A stretch of 64,000 bases of DNA, taken from Marinomonas spartinae. Its GTDB lineage: Bacteria; Pseudomonadota; Gammaproteobacteria; Pseudomonadales; Marinomonadaceae. The DNA lies in the NCBI RefSeq assembly GCF_016461715.1, contig NZ_JAEMUI010000023.1:1-64000 (forward strand), written 5' to 3'. The notes beneath the pieces are model-generated. The model was not told the origin of the DNA. It was given only the letters and a program-made list of their open reading frames with translations, and did no database searches. Shown piece after piece: positions 29,329 through 38,627 of this stretch. Numbering within the stretch: position 1 is the first letter of the stretch; every line of letters starts with the position of its first letter. The translations under genes and the position numbers were made by a program.

Positions 29329-30237
29329 CTACACAACATCCTCTCGGCTTAGAAAAACATAATCCAGAATACGTTCACGCCCGCCCTGCTCTGCGGTTTT
29401 AATCGATGGAATATTATCGTTATCAATGTGTCCTATTAATACTCTGTCTTCTGTGTCATGGGTAAGCTGTTGGCATAAGAGCATTTGTGCTTTAGACGAT
29501 AAATGCTGGCCTTGATAATCAGGCAAAATGGCTTTCTCGATCATCCAGTAGGCTTGAATAAACTCTCTAAGGCTCTCTTCATAAGCCATAAGACCCACCT
29601 TGGTCTGGCCTTGCATTATGATCATAACACTATCCATTTCGATCAATTCTTGCAGATAGTCTTTATCCGTTGGTGACAGTCTGTCTTTTAATTGAGGCAT
29701 ACGGCGATAAGCTTCTTGATAAGACACGTCAAGCGTATTTAGACACCATTGAAGGTCAGACATGACCGCCTTCTTGAGAACCAGATTATCTGGGCAGGAT
29801 TCGAAAGAGTGATCACGTGTTGCTTTAGCAGGTAATGAACAGGCATAAAAGCCCTGATCCCGAATGCCTTTGCCTTTTTCTTTGGCAGGTCGAAGCACGC
29901 GAATATGTTTGGCTTGCAACGGCTCCCATAATTTAAAAATTTGCTCCGCCGCCTTAGACGTCAATGGGCCGGAACTGGCTGCAAGCTCAATATAAGGGGA
30001 CTCTATATTCCCATTCAAAAAGCGCGGCCCCGTCAGATAATCCACTCCATCGCAGTGCATGACTTTTTGCAAAAAGAAATCTTGCGGCAACTCCAGCTCT
30101 TTAAACGGAAACAAAGCTGAAAAATCCGCACTCTCACACCAAGCTCGTTGCTCAGACAAATAGGTTTCTAACCCAGATTTTAAGACACCTGGAGCAATGG
30201 GAAGAAAACGAAATGACTTGTACAGATAATCCAACAT
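29329..30237 (-). CDS. Putative GNAT-like acyltransferase
   Basis: 302-residue protein that I do not recognise as a characterised enzyme. The N-terminal half has no clear motif. The C-terminal half, from about residue 150, has a GNAT-like pattern: VGLMAYEESL, LPDYQGQHLSSKAQMLL (acetyl-CoA loop position) and a final INxPSxxxAxxxGR-like stretch, HIDNDNIPSIKTAEQGGRER. AGGAG precedes the ATG. It follows a second small GNAT gene by 37 bp in the same direction. Substrate unknown. Confidence 0.7.
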   Translation of the reverse strand: MLDYLYKSFRFLPIAPGVLKSGLETYLSEQRAWCESADFSALFPFKELELPQDFFLQKVMHCDGVDYLTGPRFLNGNIESPYIELAASSGPLTSKAAEQIFKLWEPLQAKHIRVLRPAKEKGKGIRDQGFYACSLPAKATRDHSFESCPDNLVLKKAVMSDLQWCLNTLDVSYQEAYRRMPQLKDRLSPTDKDYLQELIEMDSVMIIMQGQTKVGLMAYEESLREFIQAYWMIEKAILPDYQGQHLSSKAQMLLCQQLTHDTEDRVLIGHIDNDNIPSIKTAEQGGRERILDYVFLSREDVV

Positions 30238-30274
30238 ACAACAAAGCTCCTGCTTAAAACCTACTGTTAATTAG

Positions 30275-30715
30275 TCACACTACCGCCCACTTATAGCGCA
30301 CTTTCTGACGCGCACCGTGGACATACCCTGGGTCTGTTTTTGGCACCACAACTTGATCTAAATACTCGGCACCTAACTTTTCAATAATGTTAATAGAAGG
30401 GGCATTATCAACTTCTGCGGTAATCAGTATGCTCGAATAGAAGTCTTGTATAAAAGGCTTAATCGCCAAACAAGCATACAGCGAATAATGCTTGCCTCGA
30501 AACGCTTCATTTATGGCATAACCAAGATGCCCTGCGCAGTTCTGAACATGGCTCGTATTGCCTATGCGAAAATTAATATGGCCGACTACTTCCCCTTTTT
30601 CATTCTCGATCAGAAAATGATGGAATGGCACTAATTCACTATCCGTTTTAGGAGGCTCTACATACTTTTCATGGTTTAGCGTCACTGGCCCAAAACCCAA
30701 CAAGTCGCCGTTCAT
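30275..30715 (-). CDS. GNAT family N-acetyltransferase
   Basis: 146-residue single-domain protein. It shows GEVVGHINFRIG, then LGYAINEAFRGKHYS, which matches the acetyl-CoA pyrophosphate-binding loop, and VDNAPSINIIEKLGAEYL, the typical end of the fold. Most like the RimJ/RimL or Acetyltransf_3 branch. GAGG lies before the ATG. Cotranscription with the downstream GNAT-like gene is likely. Target unknown. Confidence 0.85.
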   Translation of the reverse strand: MNGDLLGFGPVTLNHEKYVEPPKTDSELVPFHHFLIENEKGEVVGHINFRIGNTSHVQNCAGHLGYAINEAFRGKHYSLYACLAIKPFIQDFYSSILITAEVDNAPSINIIEKLGAEYLDQVVVPKTDPGYVHGARQKVRYKWAVV

Positions 30716-30752
30716 TTTTTTTCCTCACGATTATTGATTGCCAAGTTCTCTA

Positions 30753-30782
30753 AATAAAAAAAACCAGCACTTGGCTGGTTTT
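30753..30782 (-). terminator. Terminator of rppH-ptsP-lgt
   Basis: On the minus strand AAAACCAGC-CAAGT-GCTGGTTTT forms a 9-bp stem followed by a T8 tract, 12 nt after the lgt stop codon. Confidence 0.92.
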
Positions 30783-30794
30783 ATCATCTTACAT

Positions 30795-31592
30795 TTACGT
30801 GGTGGGGTATTGTTTCATTTTATAACCAAAGACAATCAAAATAATGCCGATAATGACCATTGGCAAAGATAAGACCTGCCCTTCTGTCACCCATCCCCAA
30901 GCAAGATAGCCGATTTGCGGGTCTGGCTCACGCACGAATTCCGCCAATATACGGAAAATGCCGTAACACAATAAAAACAAGCCGGACACGCAGTAACGCG
31001 GTTTACTCTTTTTCGAGAAAAACCACAAAATGCAAAACAACAGCACGCCTTCCATCGCAAACTGATACAACTGAGAAGGTTGACGAGGAAGATGCAAAGG
31101 GTCTTTTGGAAAGATCATAGCCCAAGGAAGCGTACTTGGTTTACCCCATAATTCCCCATTAATAAAGTTACCAATACGACCCGCCCCCAAACCAATTGGC
31201 ACAAAAGGCGCCGCAAAATCGGTAACATCTACCCAGTGTTTATTGTAGCGACGAGCAAAGATCATCATCGCAATAATGACGCCAATTAACCCACCATGGA
31301 ATGACATGCCGCCATCCCAAATTTGAAACATGACTAAAGGATGCTTGATAAAAACGGGGAACTGATAAAAAAGGATATAACCAATACGTCCCCCTAAAAT
31401 GACCCCCAATGCACCATAAAAGATCATGTCGCTGACCATTTCTTGCGTCCATAAGCCATTGGATTTCTTAGCACGATAATTTCCTAAAAGATACGCGCTA
31501 GCAAAGCCAACTAAGTACATAATACCGTACCAATGTACGGCAAGTGGGCCTATGGAAATGGCGACAGGATCAAAATCTGGATAAGCTATCAT
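30795..31592 (-). CDS. lgt: Prolipoprotein diacylglyceryl transferase
   Basis: Inner-membrane enzyme that attaches diacylglycerol to the lipobox cysteine of prolipoproteins. The 265 residues have about seven membrane helices, the HGGLIG motif at residue 99 and the signature [13 protein letters not shown] at 138, carrying the essential Arg and Asn. It follows ptsP by 34 bp in a rppH-ptsP-lgt run conserved in gammaproteobacteria. In E. coli thyA follows lgt; here two GNAT genes and an inverted thyA lie there. Confidence 0.97.
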   Translation of the reverse strand: MIAYPDFDPVAISIGPLAVHWYGIMYLVGFASAYLLGNYRAKKSNGLWTQEMVSDMIFYGALGVILGGRIGYILFYQFPVFIKHPLVMFQIWDGGMSFHGGLIGVIIAMMIFARRYNKHWVDVTDFAAPFVPIGLGAGRIGNFINGELWGKPSTLPWAMIFPKDPLHLPRQPSQLYQFAMEGVLLFCILWFFSKKSKPRYCVSGLFLLCYGIFRILAEFVREPDPQIGYLAWGWVTEGQVLSLPMVIIGIILIVFGYKMKQYPTT

Positions 31593-31626
31593 AGCGGTAG
31601 GAACAACCTTTTAATGTACGACTAAA

Positions 31627-33912
31627 TTAATGCGTTGTGGTTTTCGCTGGACGCACCAAGCGTTCGATATTTGCTTCGCGCATTAATCGAGTCATGGTCT
31701 GAGTCACAGCGTCAGCATGAGTAAGATGAATCACTTGATCCAACATGTTTTGCGCTTGATCCATGGAGATATTACGGATAACCGCTTTCACTTTCGGTAA
31801 GCTGGTGGAACTCATCGATAGCACATCATAGCCCATAGCCATTAATATTATGGCCCCCATAGGATCGCCCGCCATTTCACCACAAACACTTAAGTTTATC
31901 CCTTCGTTTTTCACTTGTTTTACAATCGAGTGCAAAGCGCGCAAAACCGAAGGATGGAAACAATTGTATAAATCCGCTACACGAGGATTATTACGATCCA
32001 CTGCTAACAGATACTGAGTTAAATCGTTGCTTCCCACAGACATAAAATCCACCAGCGAGGCAAGCTCTTTGACTTGATAAACCGCAGCGGGGATTTCGAT
32101 CATCACGCCCACTTGGGGCATTTTAACATCGTAGCCTTCCTCTTTAATTTCCGCATAGGCTCGACGAATCAATGCCAACGCTTCTTCCACTTCGGCCACA
32201 TGGGAAATCATTGGTAACATGATTTTTAGATTATGTAGCCCAGCACTGGCCTTAATCATGGCACGAATTTGCGCCATAAAAATCTCCAAGTGATCCAGTG
32301 TCACACGGATACCACGCCAACCAAGGAAGGGGTTTTCCTCGCTAATGGGGAAATAAGGTAACGATTTATCACCACCAATATCCAAAGTACGAACCGTAAC
32401 CGGCGCAGGCGCAAAACCTGCTAACTGTTGACGGTAAATGTGCTCTTGTTCCGCCTCGGTGGGAAAGCGATCGCGCACCATAAAAGGCACTTCTGTTCGG
32501 TAAAGACCAATGCCCTCAGCACCACGATCCAGAGATCGAGCAATGTCAGCGGTTAAACCAGTATTCACATAAAGCGATAAACGGTAGCCGTCCAGAGTCA
32601 CACAAGGTAAATCTTTAAGGGTTTCGTACTCTTCTTCTAACTGACGCTCTTCATCAACAATCTGTTGATAATTCTGTGTCAGGTGTTCAGAGGGGTAAGT
32701 GAAAATTTGTCCAAGGTAGCCATCTACAATCAAATCAACTTTATCAAGCTGAGAGTAGGGTAAGTCCAACGCCCCCATCACCGTTGGAATTCCCATAGCA
32801 CGTGCTAAAATCGCCACGTGGGAGTTCCCTGATCCCATCACGGAGACAAGGCCTTTGATCTTATCAAGGGGCACTTCACCTAACATAGAAGCCGTCAATT
32901 CTTCCCCAATAATAATAGAGGGTTCATCAAAGCGCTCTGCTAAATTAGGCGCCTTAGCCTGTAAGTGAGAGAGAATTCGACGGCCTAAATCTCGAATGTC
33001 TGACGCACGCTCACGTAAATAGGGATCATCCATGCGATCAAAATGCGCAATATGCGTTTGGATGACCTGTCTAAGCGCTCCTTGTGCCCAATTTCCCTCC
33101 TTGATCTTGCTTTCAACATCTTTAGACCAAGCATTGTCATCGAGGATTTTTAAATACACATCAAACAGCGCTTTTTCATCATTAGACAAATGCTGGCTAA
33201 GGCGATTACTGGCACGACGAATATCCTGACGAACCGCATCAAGCGCTTGATTAAATTCTTCGATTTCAGCGGCACAATCATCCACGGTACGATCTGGAAT
33301 CACATCCAAATCCGCAGGCGGATACACTACCACCCCGCGACCAATGGCCACCCCTGAACTACCAGCAACCCCTTTATAGCGGAAATCCGACCCTGTTGGT
33401 GCAGCATGAACGCTTAAGCTCGTCATCGCACCCGTGGCTTCTGCATGGGCAATTACCCCTGCAAGCTGAGCCGATAAGGTAATCAAAAAGGCTTCTTCAC
33501 CCTCATCAAAGCGACGTTTATCTTCATGCTGAACCACCAGCACGCCGAGTACTTGACGATGGTGGATAATCGGTACCCCGAGGAACGAGCGATAACGCTC
33601 TTCTCCAGTACCTTTTAAATAGTGAAATGAGGGGTGTATATGAGCATCTTCTAGGTTAACAGGCTCGGCACGGCGACCCACCAAGCTAACCAAGCCTTCA
33701 TCGGCTTTCAAACTGGCACTACCAGCAACATCCGCGTTCAAGCCGCGTGTTGCCATGAGAATGTACTCATTGGTATTGGGATCGACTAAATAGATAGAAC
33801 ACACTTCTGCCCGCATCGCTCTGCGAACACGTCGGACAATGATGTCCAACGCAACAGGCAATGATTGTGCTGCGGTCACCTCTTGAGTGATACGTCTGAG
33901 CAGGCTGAGCAT
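31627..33912 (-). CDS. ptsP: Phosphoenolpyruvate-protein phosphotransferase PtsP (EI-Ntr)
   Basis: First enzyme of the nitrogen PTS, passing phosphate from PEP to NPr. The 761 residues contain an N-terminal GAF domain (about 17-160), an HPr-binding helical domain, the mobile swivel domain with the phosphorylated His in GSGNSHVAILARAMGIP near residue 364, and the PEP-binding barrel with GIGLYRTEVPFM, FMSVGSNDLTQY and the catalytic cysteine in VCGEMAGDP. The GAF domain separates it from the sugar PTS enzyme EI. It lies 15 bp after rppH. Confidence 0.97.
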   Translation of the reverse strand: MLSLLRRITQEVTAAQSLPVALDIIVRRVRRAMRAEVCSIYLVDPNTNEYILMATRGLNADVAGSASLKADEGLVSLVGRRAEPVNLEDAHIHPSFHYLKGTGEERYRSFLGVPIIHHRQVLGVLVVQHEDKRRFDEGEEAFLITLSAQLAGVIAHAEATGAMTSLSVHAAPTGSDFRYKGVAGSSGVAIGRGVVVYPPADLDVIPDRTVDDCAAEIEEFNQALDAVRQDIRRASNRLSQHLSNDEKALFDVYLKILDDNAWSKDVESKIKEGNWAQGALRQVIQTHIAHFDRMDDPYLRERASDIRDLGRRILSHLQAKAPNLAERFDEPSIIIGEELTASMLGEVPLDKIKGLVSVMGSGNSHVAILARAMGIPTVMGALDLPYSQLDKVDLIVDGYLGQIFTYPSEHLTQNYQQIVDEERQLEEEYETLKDLPCVTLDGYRLSLYVNTGLTADIARSLDRGAEGIGLYRTEVPFMVRDRFPTEAEQEHIYRQQLAGFAPAPVTVRTLDIGGDKSLPYFPISEENPFLGWRGIRVTLDHLEIFMAQIRAMIKASAGLHNLKIMLPMISHVAEVEEALALIRRAYAEIKEEGYDVKMPQVGVMIEIPAAVYQVKELASLVDFMSVGSNDLTQYLLAVDRNNPRVADLYNCFHPSVLRALHSIVKQVKNEGINLSVCGEMAGDPMGAIILMAMGYDVLSMSSTSLPKVKAVIRNISMDQAQNMLDQVIHLTHADAVTQTMTRLMREANIERLVRPAKTTTH

Positions 33913-33926
33913 GTTTGTGTTTTCCC

Positions 33927-34427
33927 CTAGCTAGTCTTTACTATTTTCTCTAATTTGCGATGGGCATTGGGGATCAGCTCCTTCAACGCTCGTCGATAGA
34001 CATCTTTTTTAAACGAGACAACCTGGCCTAATGGATACCAATAACTCACCCATCGCCAACCATCAAATTCAGGGCATTCAGTATCATCAACGCACACGCA
34101 GGTATCCGCACATCGAATAGAAAGCAAAAACCACTTTTGCTTTTGTCCAATGCACAAAGGCTTACTATTATGCCGAAGCATGCGTTTGGGTAGCCGATAA
34201 CGCAACCATCCTCGGGTTTTCCCCACGATTTCTACTTGATGAGGCTCCAAACCGATTTCTTCTTTCAATTCTCGAAATAATGCATCTTCTGGTGTTTCAT
34301 CATGTTTTATACCGCCTTGGGGAAACTGCCAGGCATTTTGACCGACTCGTCTCGCCCAAAGAAGTTGGCCACGCTCGTTCATCAATATGATGCCCACATT
34401 CGGTCTATATCCGTCTGCATCAATCAC
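33927..34427 (-). CDS. rppH: RNA pyrophosphohydrolase
   Basis: Nudix enzyme that removes pyrophosphate from mRNA 5' ends, starting RNase E decay. The 166-residue product starts with GTG as [17 protein letters not shown] and carries [20 protein letters not shown] leading into the Nudix box REL-KEEIGL, followed by [10 protein letters not shown] and [10 protein letters not shown]. First gene of rppH-ptsP-lgt. Confidence 0.97.
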   Translation of the reverse strand: MIDADGYRPNVGIILMNERGQLLWARRVGQNAWQFPQGGIKHDETPEDALFRELKEEIGLEPHQVEIVGKTRGWLRYRLPKRMLRHNSKPLCIGQKQKWFLLSIRCADTCVCVDDTECPEFDGWRWVSYWYPLGQVVSFKKDVYRRALKELIPNAHRKLEKIVKTS

Positions 34428-34575
34428 GAGCTATCACCTTTTAACTTAAATACAAATTTGATTCATTGTTCCATAATTCGCCTTGCCGCACAATTAACAG
34501 ACGTGTTATTTGTAGTTCTCAAGGTTATACTTTCTATCATTCACAATTCCAAATTCATAATCCCAAGGAAAACCA

Positions 34576-35232
34576 GTGACACTCGCAATATTTGATTTAG
34601 ATGGCACCTTACTCAGTGGCGACAGTGATTATGCATGGGGGCAATTCTTAGTAGAAAAAAAACTGGTCGACACTCAAGCCTATAAAGAAGCCAATGATCG
34701 TTTTTTTCAACAATACCAAGCAGGCACTTTAGATATTCACGAATATTTAGCCTTTAGCCTAGCACCGCTTACCCAATTCACCCCATCAGAGTTAACCCAA
34801 TTGCATCAGTCTTTTATGGCAGAAAAGGTCGTTCCCATGATGCAAGAAAAAGCCAACGCCCTGATTCAAGACCATAAAAAACAAGGTCATTTTTTATTAA
34901 TGATCACAGCCACCAATCAGTTTGTCACCGGCCCGATTGCCACCGCTCTGGGCATGGATCATATTATCGCCCCTATTCCAGAAGTCATTAACGGACAATA
35001 CACAGGCAATATTGTTGGCGTACCAAGCTTCCAAGAAGGTAAAGTAACCCGCTTAAACGACTGGCTGAAAGAAACGGGTTATTCAATGGCGGGAAGCTAC
35101 TTCTATAGCGACTCGCGTAACGACCTGCCGTTATTAGAATTAGTCGACCACCCGATCGCAGTTGACGCAGACGACGTTCTAAGCAAGATAGCTAAAGAAC
35201 GGGGTTGGCCGCACCTTTCCCTTCGTGGTTAA
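34576..35232 (+). CDS. HAD-superfamily phosphatase, SerB-like (HAD-IB)
   Basis: 218-residue soluble phosphatase. HAD motif I is FDLDGTLLSGDSD at residue 6, motif II is the LLMITATNQF segment near 110, motif III includes the Lys in QEGKVTRL, and motif IV is YSDSRNDLPLLELV. A helical cap between motifs I and II marks the IB subclass, which includes phosphoserine phosphatase and phosphocholine phosphatases. It starts at GTG with AAGGA upstream. It is commonly named histidinol-phosphatase-like; substrate not determined here. Divergent from rppH. Confidence 0.88.
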   Translation: MTLAIFDLDGTLLSGDSDYAWGQFLVEKKLVDTQAYKEANDRFFQQYQAGTLDIHEYLAFSLAPLTQFTPSELTQLHQSFMAEKVVPMMQEKANALIQDHKKQGHFLLMITATNQFVTGPIATALGMDHIIAPIPEVINGQYTGNIVGVPSFQEGKVTRLNDWLKETGYSMAGSYFYSDSRNDLPLLELVDHPIAVDADDVLSKIAKERGWPHLSLRG

Positions 35233-35250
35233 GCCATTGACAACCAAAAC

Positions 35251-35288
35251 AAAAAGCCCCTTTGCTCAGTGAAGCAAAGGGGCTTTTT
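35251..35288. terminator. Bidirectional terminator
   Basis: AAAAAGCCCCTTTGC pairs with GCAAAGGGGCTTTTT across an 8-nt loop, between the convergent HAD and rlmI genes. A 15-bp stem with T tracts on both strands. Confidence 0.95.
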
Positions 35289-35315
35289 TACGATCAACAG
35301 ATAACCATAAGAACA

Positions 35316-36512
35316 TTACAAGCCCATATTATTATGAACACGATAAAACAAGGCTTTTAGGTATTCCGTTTCTTCAATTGCCGGATGAACGGGATGATCT
35401 GGCGCTTGCGTACCACGGTAGATCAACTGAGAGAAACGCTCAAGTTGGCGGCTATTACTACGCACTATATCATGTAAACGGTTGGTCTCTAGATGCATTG
35501 AACAAGAGCCAGTCACTAAAACGCCTCCTTTCGCTACCAGACGCATCGCAAGCTGGTTGGCGCGATGATAAGCCCCTTCTCCCGCTTTGATATCTTTACG
35601 ACGGGCAATAAACGCGGGGGGATCCATGACAACCACATCAAAGCGCGTTTTGTCGTCAATCAAAGACTGCATGGCATCAAACGCATCACCGTGCATGAGA
35701 TTCGCATCACCTTCGTATTGGTTCAGCTTTAAATTTTCATCCACGTGGCTTAACGCACTTTCTGAGGCATCGATAAAGGTGACGTCGGTTGCTCCAGCGG
35801 CCGCCGCCTGCACGCCCCAACCGCCCACATAAGAAAAAACATCCAGCACTCGCTTACCATCACAAAACCCTTGCATGGTTTTACGGTTTTCTCGGTGATC
35901 ATAGAACCAACCCGTTTTTTGACCATCCCATACAGGCGCTTGAAACAAAACATCATTTTCTTGCAAAAAAACCAACTCAGGAACGGTTCCAAAAGCTTCT
36001 TCTACGTACGTCTCTAACCCTTCGATTTGACGCATTTTGCCATCGTTTTTTAGTAAAATTGCCGTCGGCTTGATGACTTCCTGTAAGGCTTCGACAATCT
36101 CGTTTTTCAAACGCTCCATGCCCGCTGTTGAAATCTGTATGACTAGGATATCGGCGAAGCGATCCACCACCAACCCAGACAATCCATCCGAATCCCCAAA
36201 TACCAAGCGATAATAAGGACCAGAATAAACCATTTCACGCAACGACAAGGCAATTTTAATGCGATGCACCAAAGTGGATTTATTCAATACGGTATCCACA
36301 CTTCGGCTCACTAATCGACCACAAATCAACGTATTAGGATTCACCGTCGCAATACCAAGAGGTTTTCCTTGTGCTGTTTCGACAACCACTTGATCGCCCG
36401 GTGTAAATTGCTTTAATGGCGTCTTATTGGTATCTATTTCATTACTATAGATCCATTGATGGCCTGCTCTAAGACGACGATCTGCTTGCCCTTTTAGTCG
36501 AATAACGCTCAA
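35316..36512 (-). CDS. rlmI: 23S rRNA (cytosine-1962-C5)-methyltransferase, RlmI family
   Basis: SAM-dependent RNA m5C methyltransferase with an N-terminal PUA domain (about 1-75) and a C-terminal Rossmann domain. Landmarks are RLRAGHQWIYSNEI, WFYDHRENRKTM, the SAM site VLDVFSYVGGWGVQAA, and MDPPAFI with the catalytic cysteine in TGSCSMHL. I prefer a TTG start at 36512: it gives MSVIRLKGQADRR, which resembles E. coli RlmI (MSVRLVLAKG), and has GGGTG 6 nt upstream. An ATG at 36530 with no good ribosome site would add six residues. Confidence 0.92.
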   Translation of the reverse strand: MSVIRLKGQADRRLRAGHQWIYSNEIDTNKTPLKQFTPGDQVVVETAQGKPLGIATVNPNTLICGRLVSRSVDTVLNKSTLVHRIKIALSLREMVYSGPYYRLVFGDSDGLSGLVVDRFADILVIQISTAGMERLKNEIVEALQEVIKPTAILLKNDGKMRQIEGLETYVEEAFGTVPELVFLQENDVLFQAPVWDGQKTGWFYDHRENRKTMQGFCDGKRVLDVFSYVGGWGVQAAAAGATDVTFIDASESALSHVDENLKLNQYEGDANLMHGDAFDAMQSLIDDKTRFDVVVMDPPAFIARRKDIKAGEGAYHRANQLAMRLVAKGGVLVTGSCSMHLETNRLHDIVRSNSRQLERFSQLIYRGTQAPDHPVHPAIEETEYLKALFYRVHNNMGL

Positions 36513-36620
36513 AATTTTCACCCAGTACATTTAAAAAGGGCTATTATAAAGCGTACAGTCTCAATTGCCATGTATTACGCTATTGATACCCTAATTGTCT
36601 TTGTTTGAAACGGTCTTTTT

Positions 36621-37487
36621 ATGTCCTCAGAATTAAATGAAAATCAACTTAAACGAGTCCTTCAAGGCATTAGCATCCCACCACAACCTCAAGTGATGGT
36701 GGATCTTCATATGGAACAGGCCATGCCTGAGCCAGATATGACACGGATTGCTGAGATCATTTCACAGGATGTAGGCTTATCTGCTGCGGTGTTAAAATTC
36801 GTCAACTCCGCATTTTTTGGCTTACCAAGAAAAATCACCTCGATACAACAGGCTGTCATGTTACTTGGCGTGACCACTATCACCAATATTGTAAATGGCT
36901 TAGCGGTTAAGAGTGAATTGTCAGACGATGCCATTCAAGCCATGCATTCCTTTTGGGACAACGCAATGGATGTGGCCGCCGTTAGCGCCAGTCTTGCCAA
37001 ACAATTGGGGTTCAAATATCAAGACGAAAGTTATGCCCTTGGCCTTTTCCACAATGCTGGTATCCCGTTAATGATGAAGCGCTTTGATGGCTATAAAGAC
37101 GTTCTGATAAAAGGCTATCAGGATGAAAACTTTGAGCTTACCAATGTTGAGAACCAAACGTTTAAGACCAATCACTCCGTGGTTGGCTACTACCTCGCAA
37201 AATCTTGGGGATTACCAAAGAGCTGTTGTGCCGTCATCGCCTACCATCATCGAATTGATCGCCTATTTACCAATCGAGTACCGGGAGACACCACCAATCT
37301 GACCTTTGCGGCCATCTTGAAAATGTCAGAGCATATCGCTGGCACTTATAAACACTTGGGTTGTGCTGAAGAAGATTACGAATGGGATAACAATAAACAT
37401 TTTGTGCTTGAACATTTGGACCTTACGGAATACGACTTTGAAGGGCTAGTCGAAGTATGTAGAGAACAAGGCATCAGTACTGAATAA
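36621..37487 (+). CDS. HDOD domain protein
   Basis: 288-residue protein made almost entirely of one HDOD domain, the metal-free relative of HD phosphohydrolases used in bacterial signalling. Typical pattern: IAEIISQDVGLSAAVLKFVNSAFFGLPRKITSIQQAVMLLG, split here by family convention into the helix pair and the NSAFF motif, then ALGLFHNAGIPLMM and VIAYHHRID. No partner domain. Convergent with a second HDOD gene 180 bp downstream. Function unknown. Confidence 0.88.
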   Translation: MSSELNENQLKRVLQGISIPPQPQVMVDLHMEQAMPEPDMTRIAEIISQDVGLSAAVLKFVNSAFFGLPRKITSIQQAVMLLGVTTITNIVNGLAVKSELSDDAIQAMHSFWDNAMDVAAVSASLAKQLGFKYQDESYALGLFHNAGIPLMMKRFDGYKDVLIKGYQDENFELTNVENQTFKTNHSVVGYYLAKSWGLPKSCCAVIAYHHRIDRLFTNRVPGDTTNLTFAAILKMSEHIAGTYKHLGCAEEDYEWDNNKHFVLEHLDLTEYDFEGLVEVCREQGISTE

Positions 37488-37670
37488 GTCTCTGACGGTT
37501 AACCATTCAAATAACCACTCTAAAGAATTCAGCTTAATCAATATGCCACGGAAGGCGTGTCTATATTTGCTTACCTTAATCTCTACACAGACGACCTCAT
37601 CCTTCTAGCCATCTACATCCATGTAAAGATCAACAAAGGGACAATGCCTATTACTTAGCATCGTCACCCG

Positions 37671-38501
37671 TTAATACATAATATGACTAAGCTCATTATC
37701 CAAGTTAAGTGCTTGGTCAACATCGTCTAGAGTGAGTGGTGTTATGCCCGCCGCTTTAACAACCGCTAATGGCAAACCTTCTTGAACAATCTCCACCTCA
37801 CGCTCGTTCCGAATACAAGCATTGAGGTAACAAGCTAAATTTAAGATACAGGCTAAGGGCTGAGGAGGCTGCTGTTCAGCAAAAGGACGCTTATGATGCT
37901 TCACTGCTTCACCTAATTCCACGGGGAACTTCCATAAATCCAATAAAGCTTTACCCGCATCTTGTGTGGCAAAACCAAGCGCTTCCATTTCGATTCTAAA
38001 TCGACTCCCTTTACCCTGCCTGACTTGATCCTGAATCGAAATGGCTAATTCAGGTTCAGCAAGGTGCAGCAATAGTCGTCCAATATTATGAACAATTCCC
38101 GCCGTAAAAGCCTCGTCATCGTCCACTAAACTTGTGCGTTTTCCCAACCACTGCGCTAACTCTGCGACCGCAAAGGAGTCATGCCAAAAGTCTCTTAAAT
38201 CAAGCCCTTGAACACTATCAACCGAGTTCACAAAACCAGAGGCGATCACCATGGTTTTTAATTTATTCGTACCAAGAATAGCGATGGCTTCATCAATCGA
38301 ATAGACTTTTCTGGACAGACCAAAATAGGCAGAATTAACCGCGCGTAATACCTTCAAAGAAATGGTCTGATCATGTGCCACTTTTTCCGCGATGACAGAG
38401 TAATGAGCATCAGGGTTGTTCAAGGCTTCGATCAACTCTAAAACGACATCGGGGACGTTGGGGAGCTTATCCGTTTGTTTTAATAATGTTGATATTTGCA
38501 T
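37671..38501 (-). CDS. HDOD domain protein
   Basis: 276-residue single-domain HDOD protein. It has LPNVPDVVLELIEALNN, KVLRAVNSAYFGLSRKV, SIDEAIAILGTNKLK and AGIVHNIGRLLL with VKHHKRP. It is clearly related to but diverged from the HDOD protein encoded convergently at 36.6 kb, and less so to the HDOD half of the 20.1 kb EAL-HDOD protein. AGAGG lies before the ATG. Likely a signalling scaffold; no partner is evident. Confidence 0.88.
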   Translation of the reverse strand: MQISTLLKQTDKLPNVPDVVLELIEALNNPDAHYSVIAEKVAHDQTISLKVLRAVNSAYFGLSRKVYSIDEAIAILGTNKLKTMVIASGFVNSVDSVQGLDLRDFWHDSFAVAELAQWLGKRTSLVDDDEAFTAGIVHNIGRLLLHLAEPELAISIQDQVRQGKGSRFRIEMEALGFATQDAGKALLDLWKFPVELGEAVKHHKRPFAEQQPPQPLACILNLACYLNACIRNEREVEIVQEGLPLAVVKAAGITPLTLDDVDQALNLDNELSHIMY

Positions 38502-38627
38502 AAAGCACTGCCTCTACTTCTTTATCAATAAGACAACATCAGCCTATGTAACAGTATGGACTTTGCAATCTCAAAAAAGTAGCGTTTTGCAATCCGACTC
38601 AATAATATTTATTTCGCTCCCTCAAAA

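Noticed and set aside
37488..37670. Possible further GGA-rich small RNA between the two HDOD genes (TACATGGATGTA hairpin and AAGGATGAGG on the minus strand)
   Set aside because: Only two or three motifs, no terminator and no activating sequence; it also lies at the 3' ends of convergent genes.
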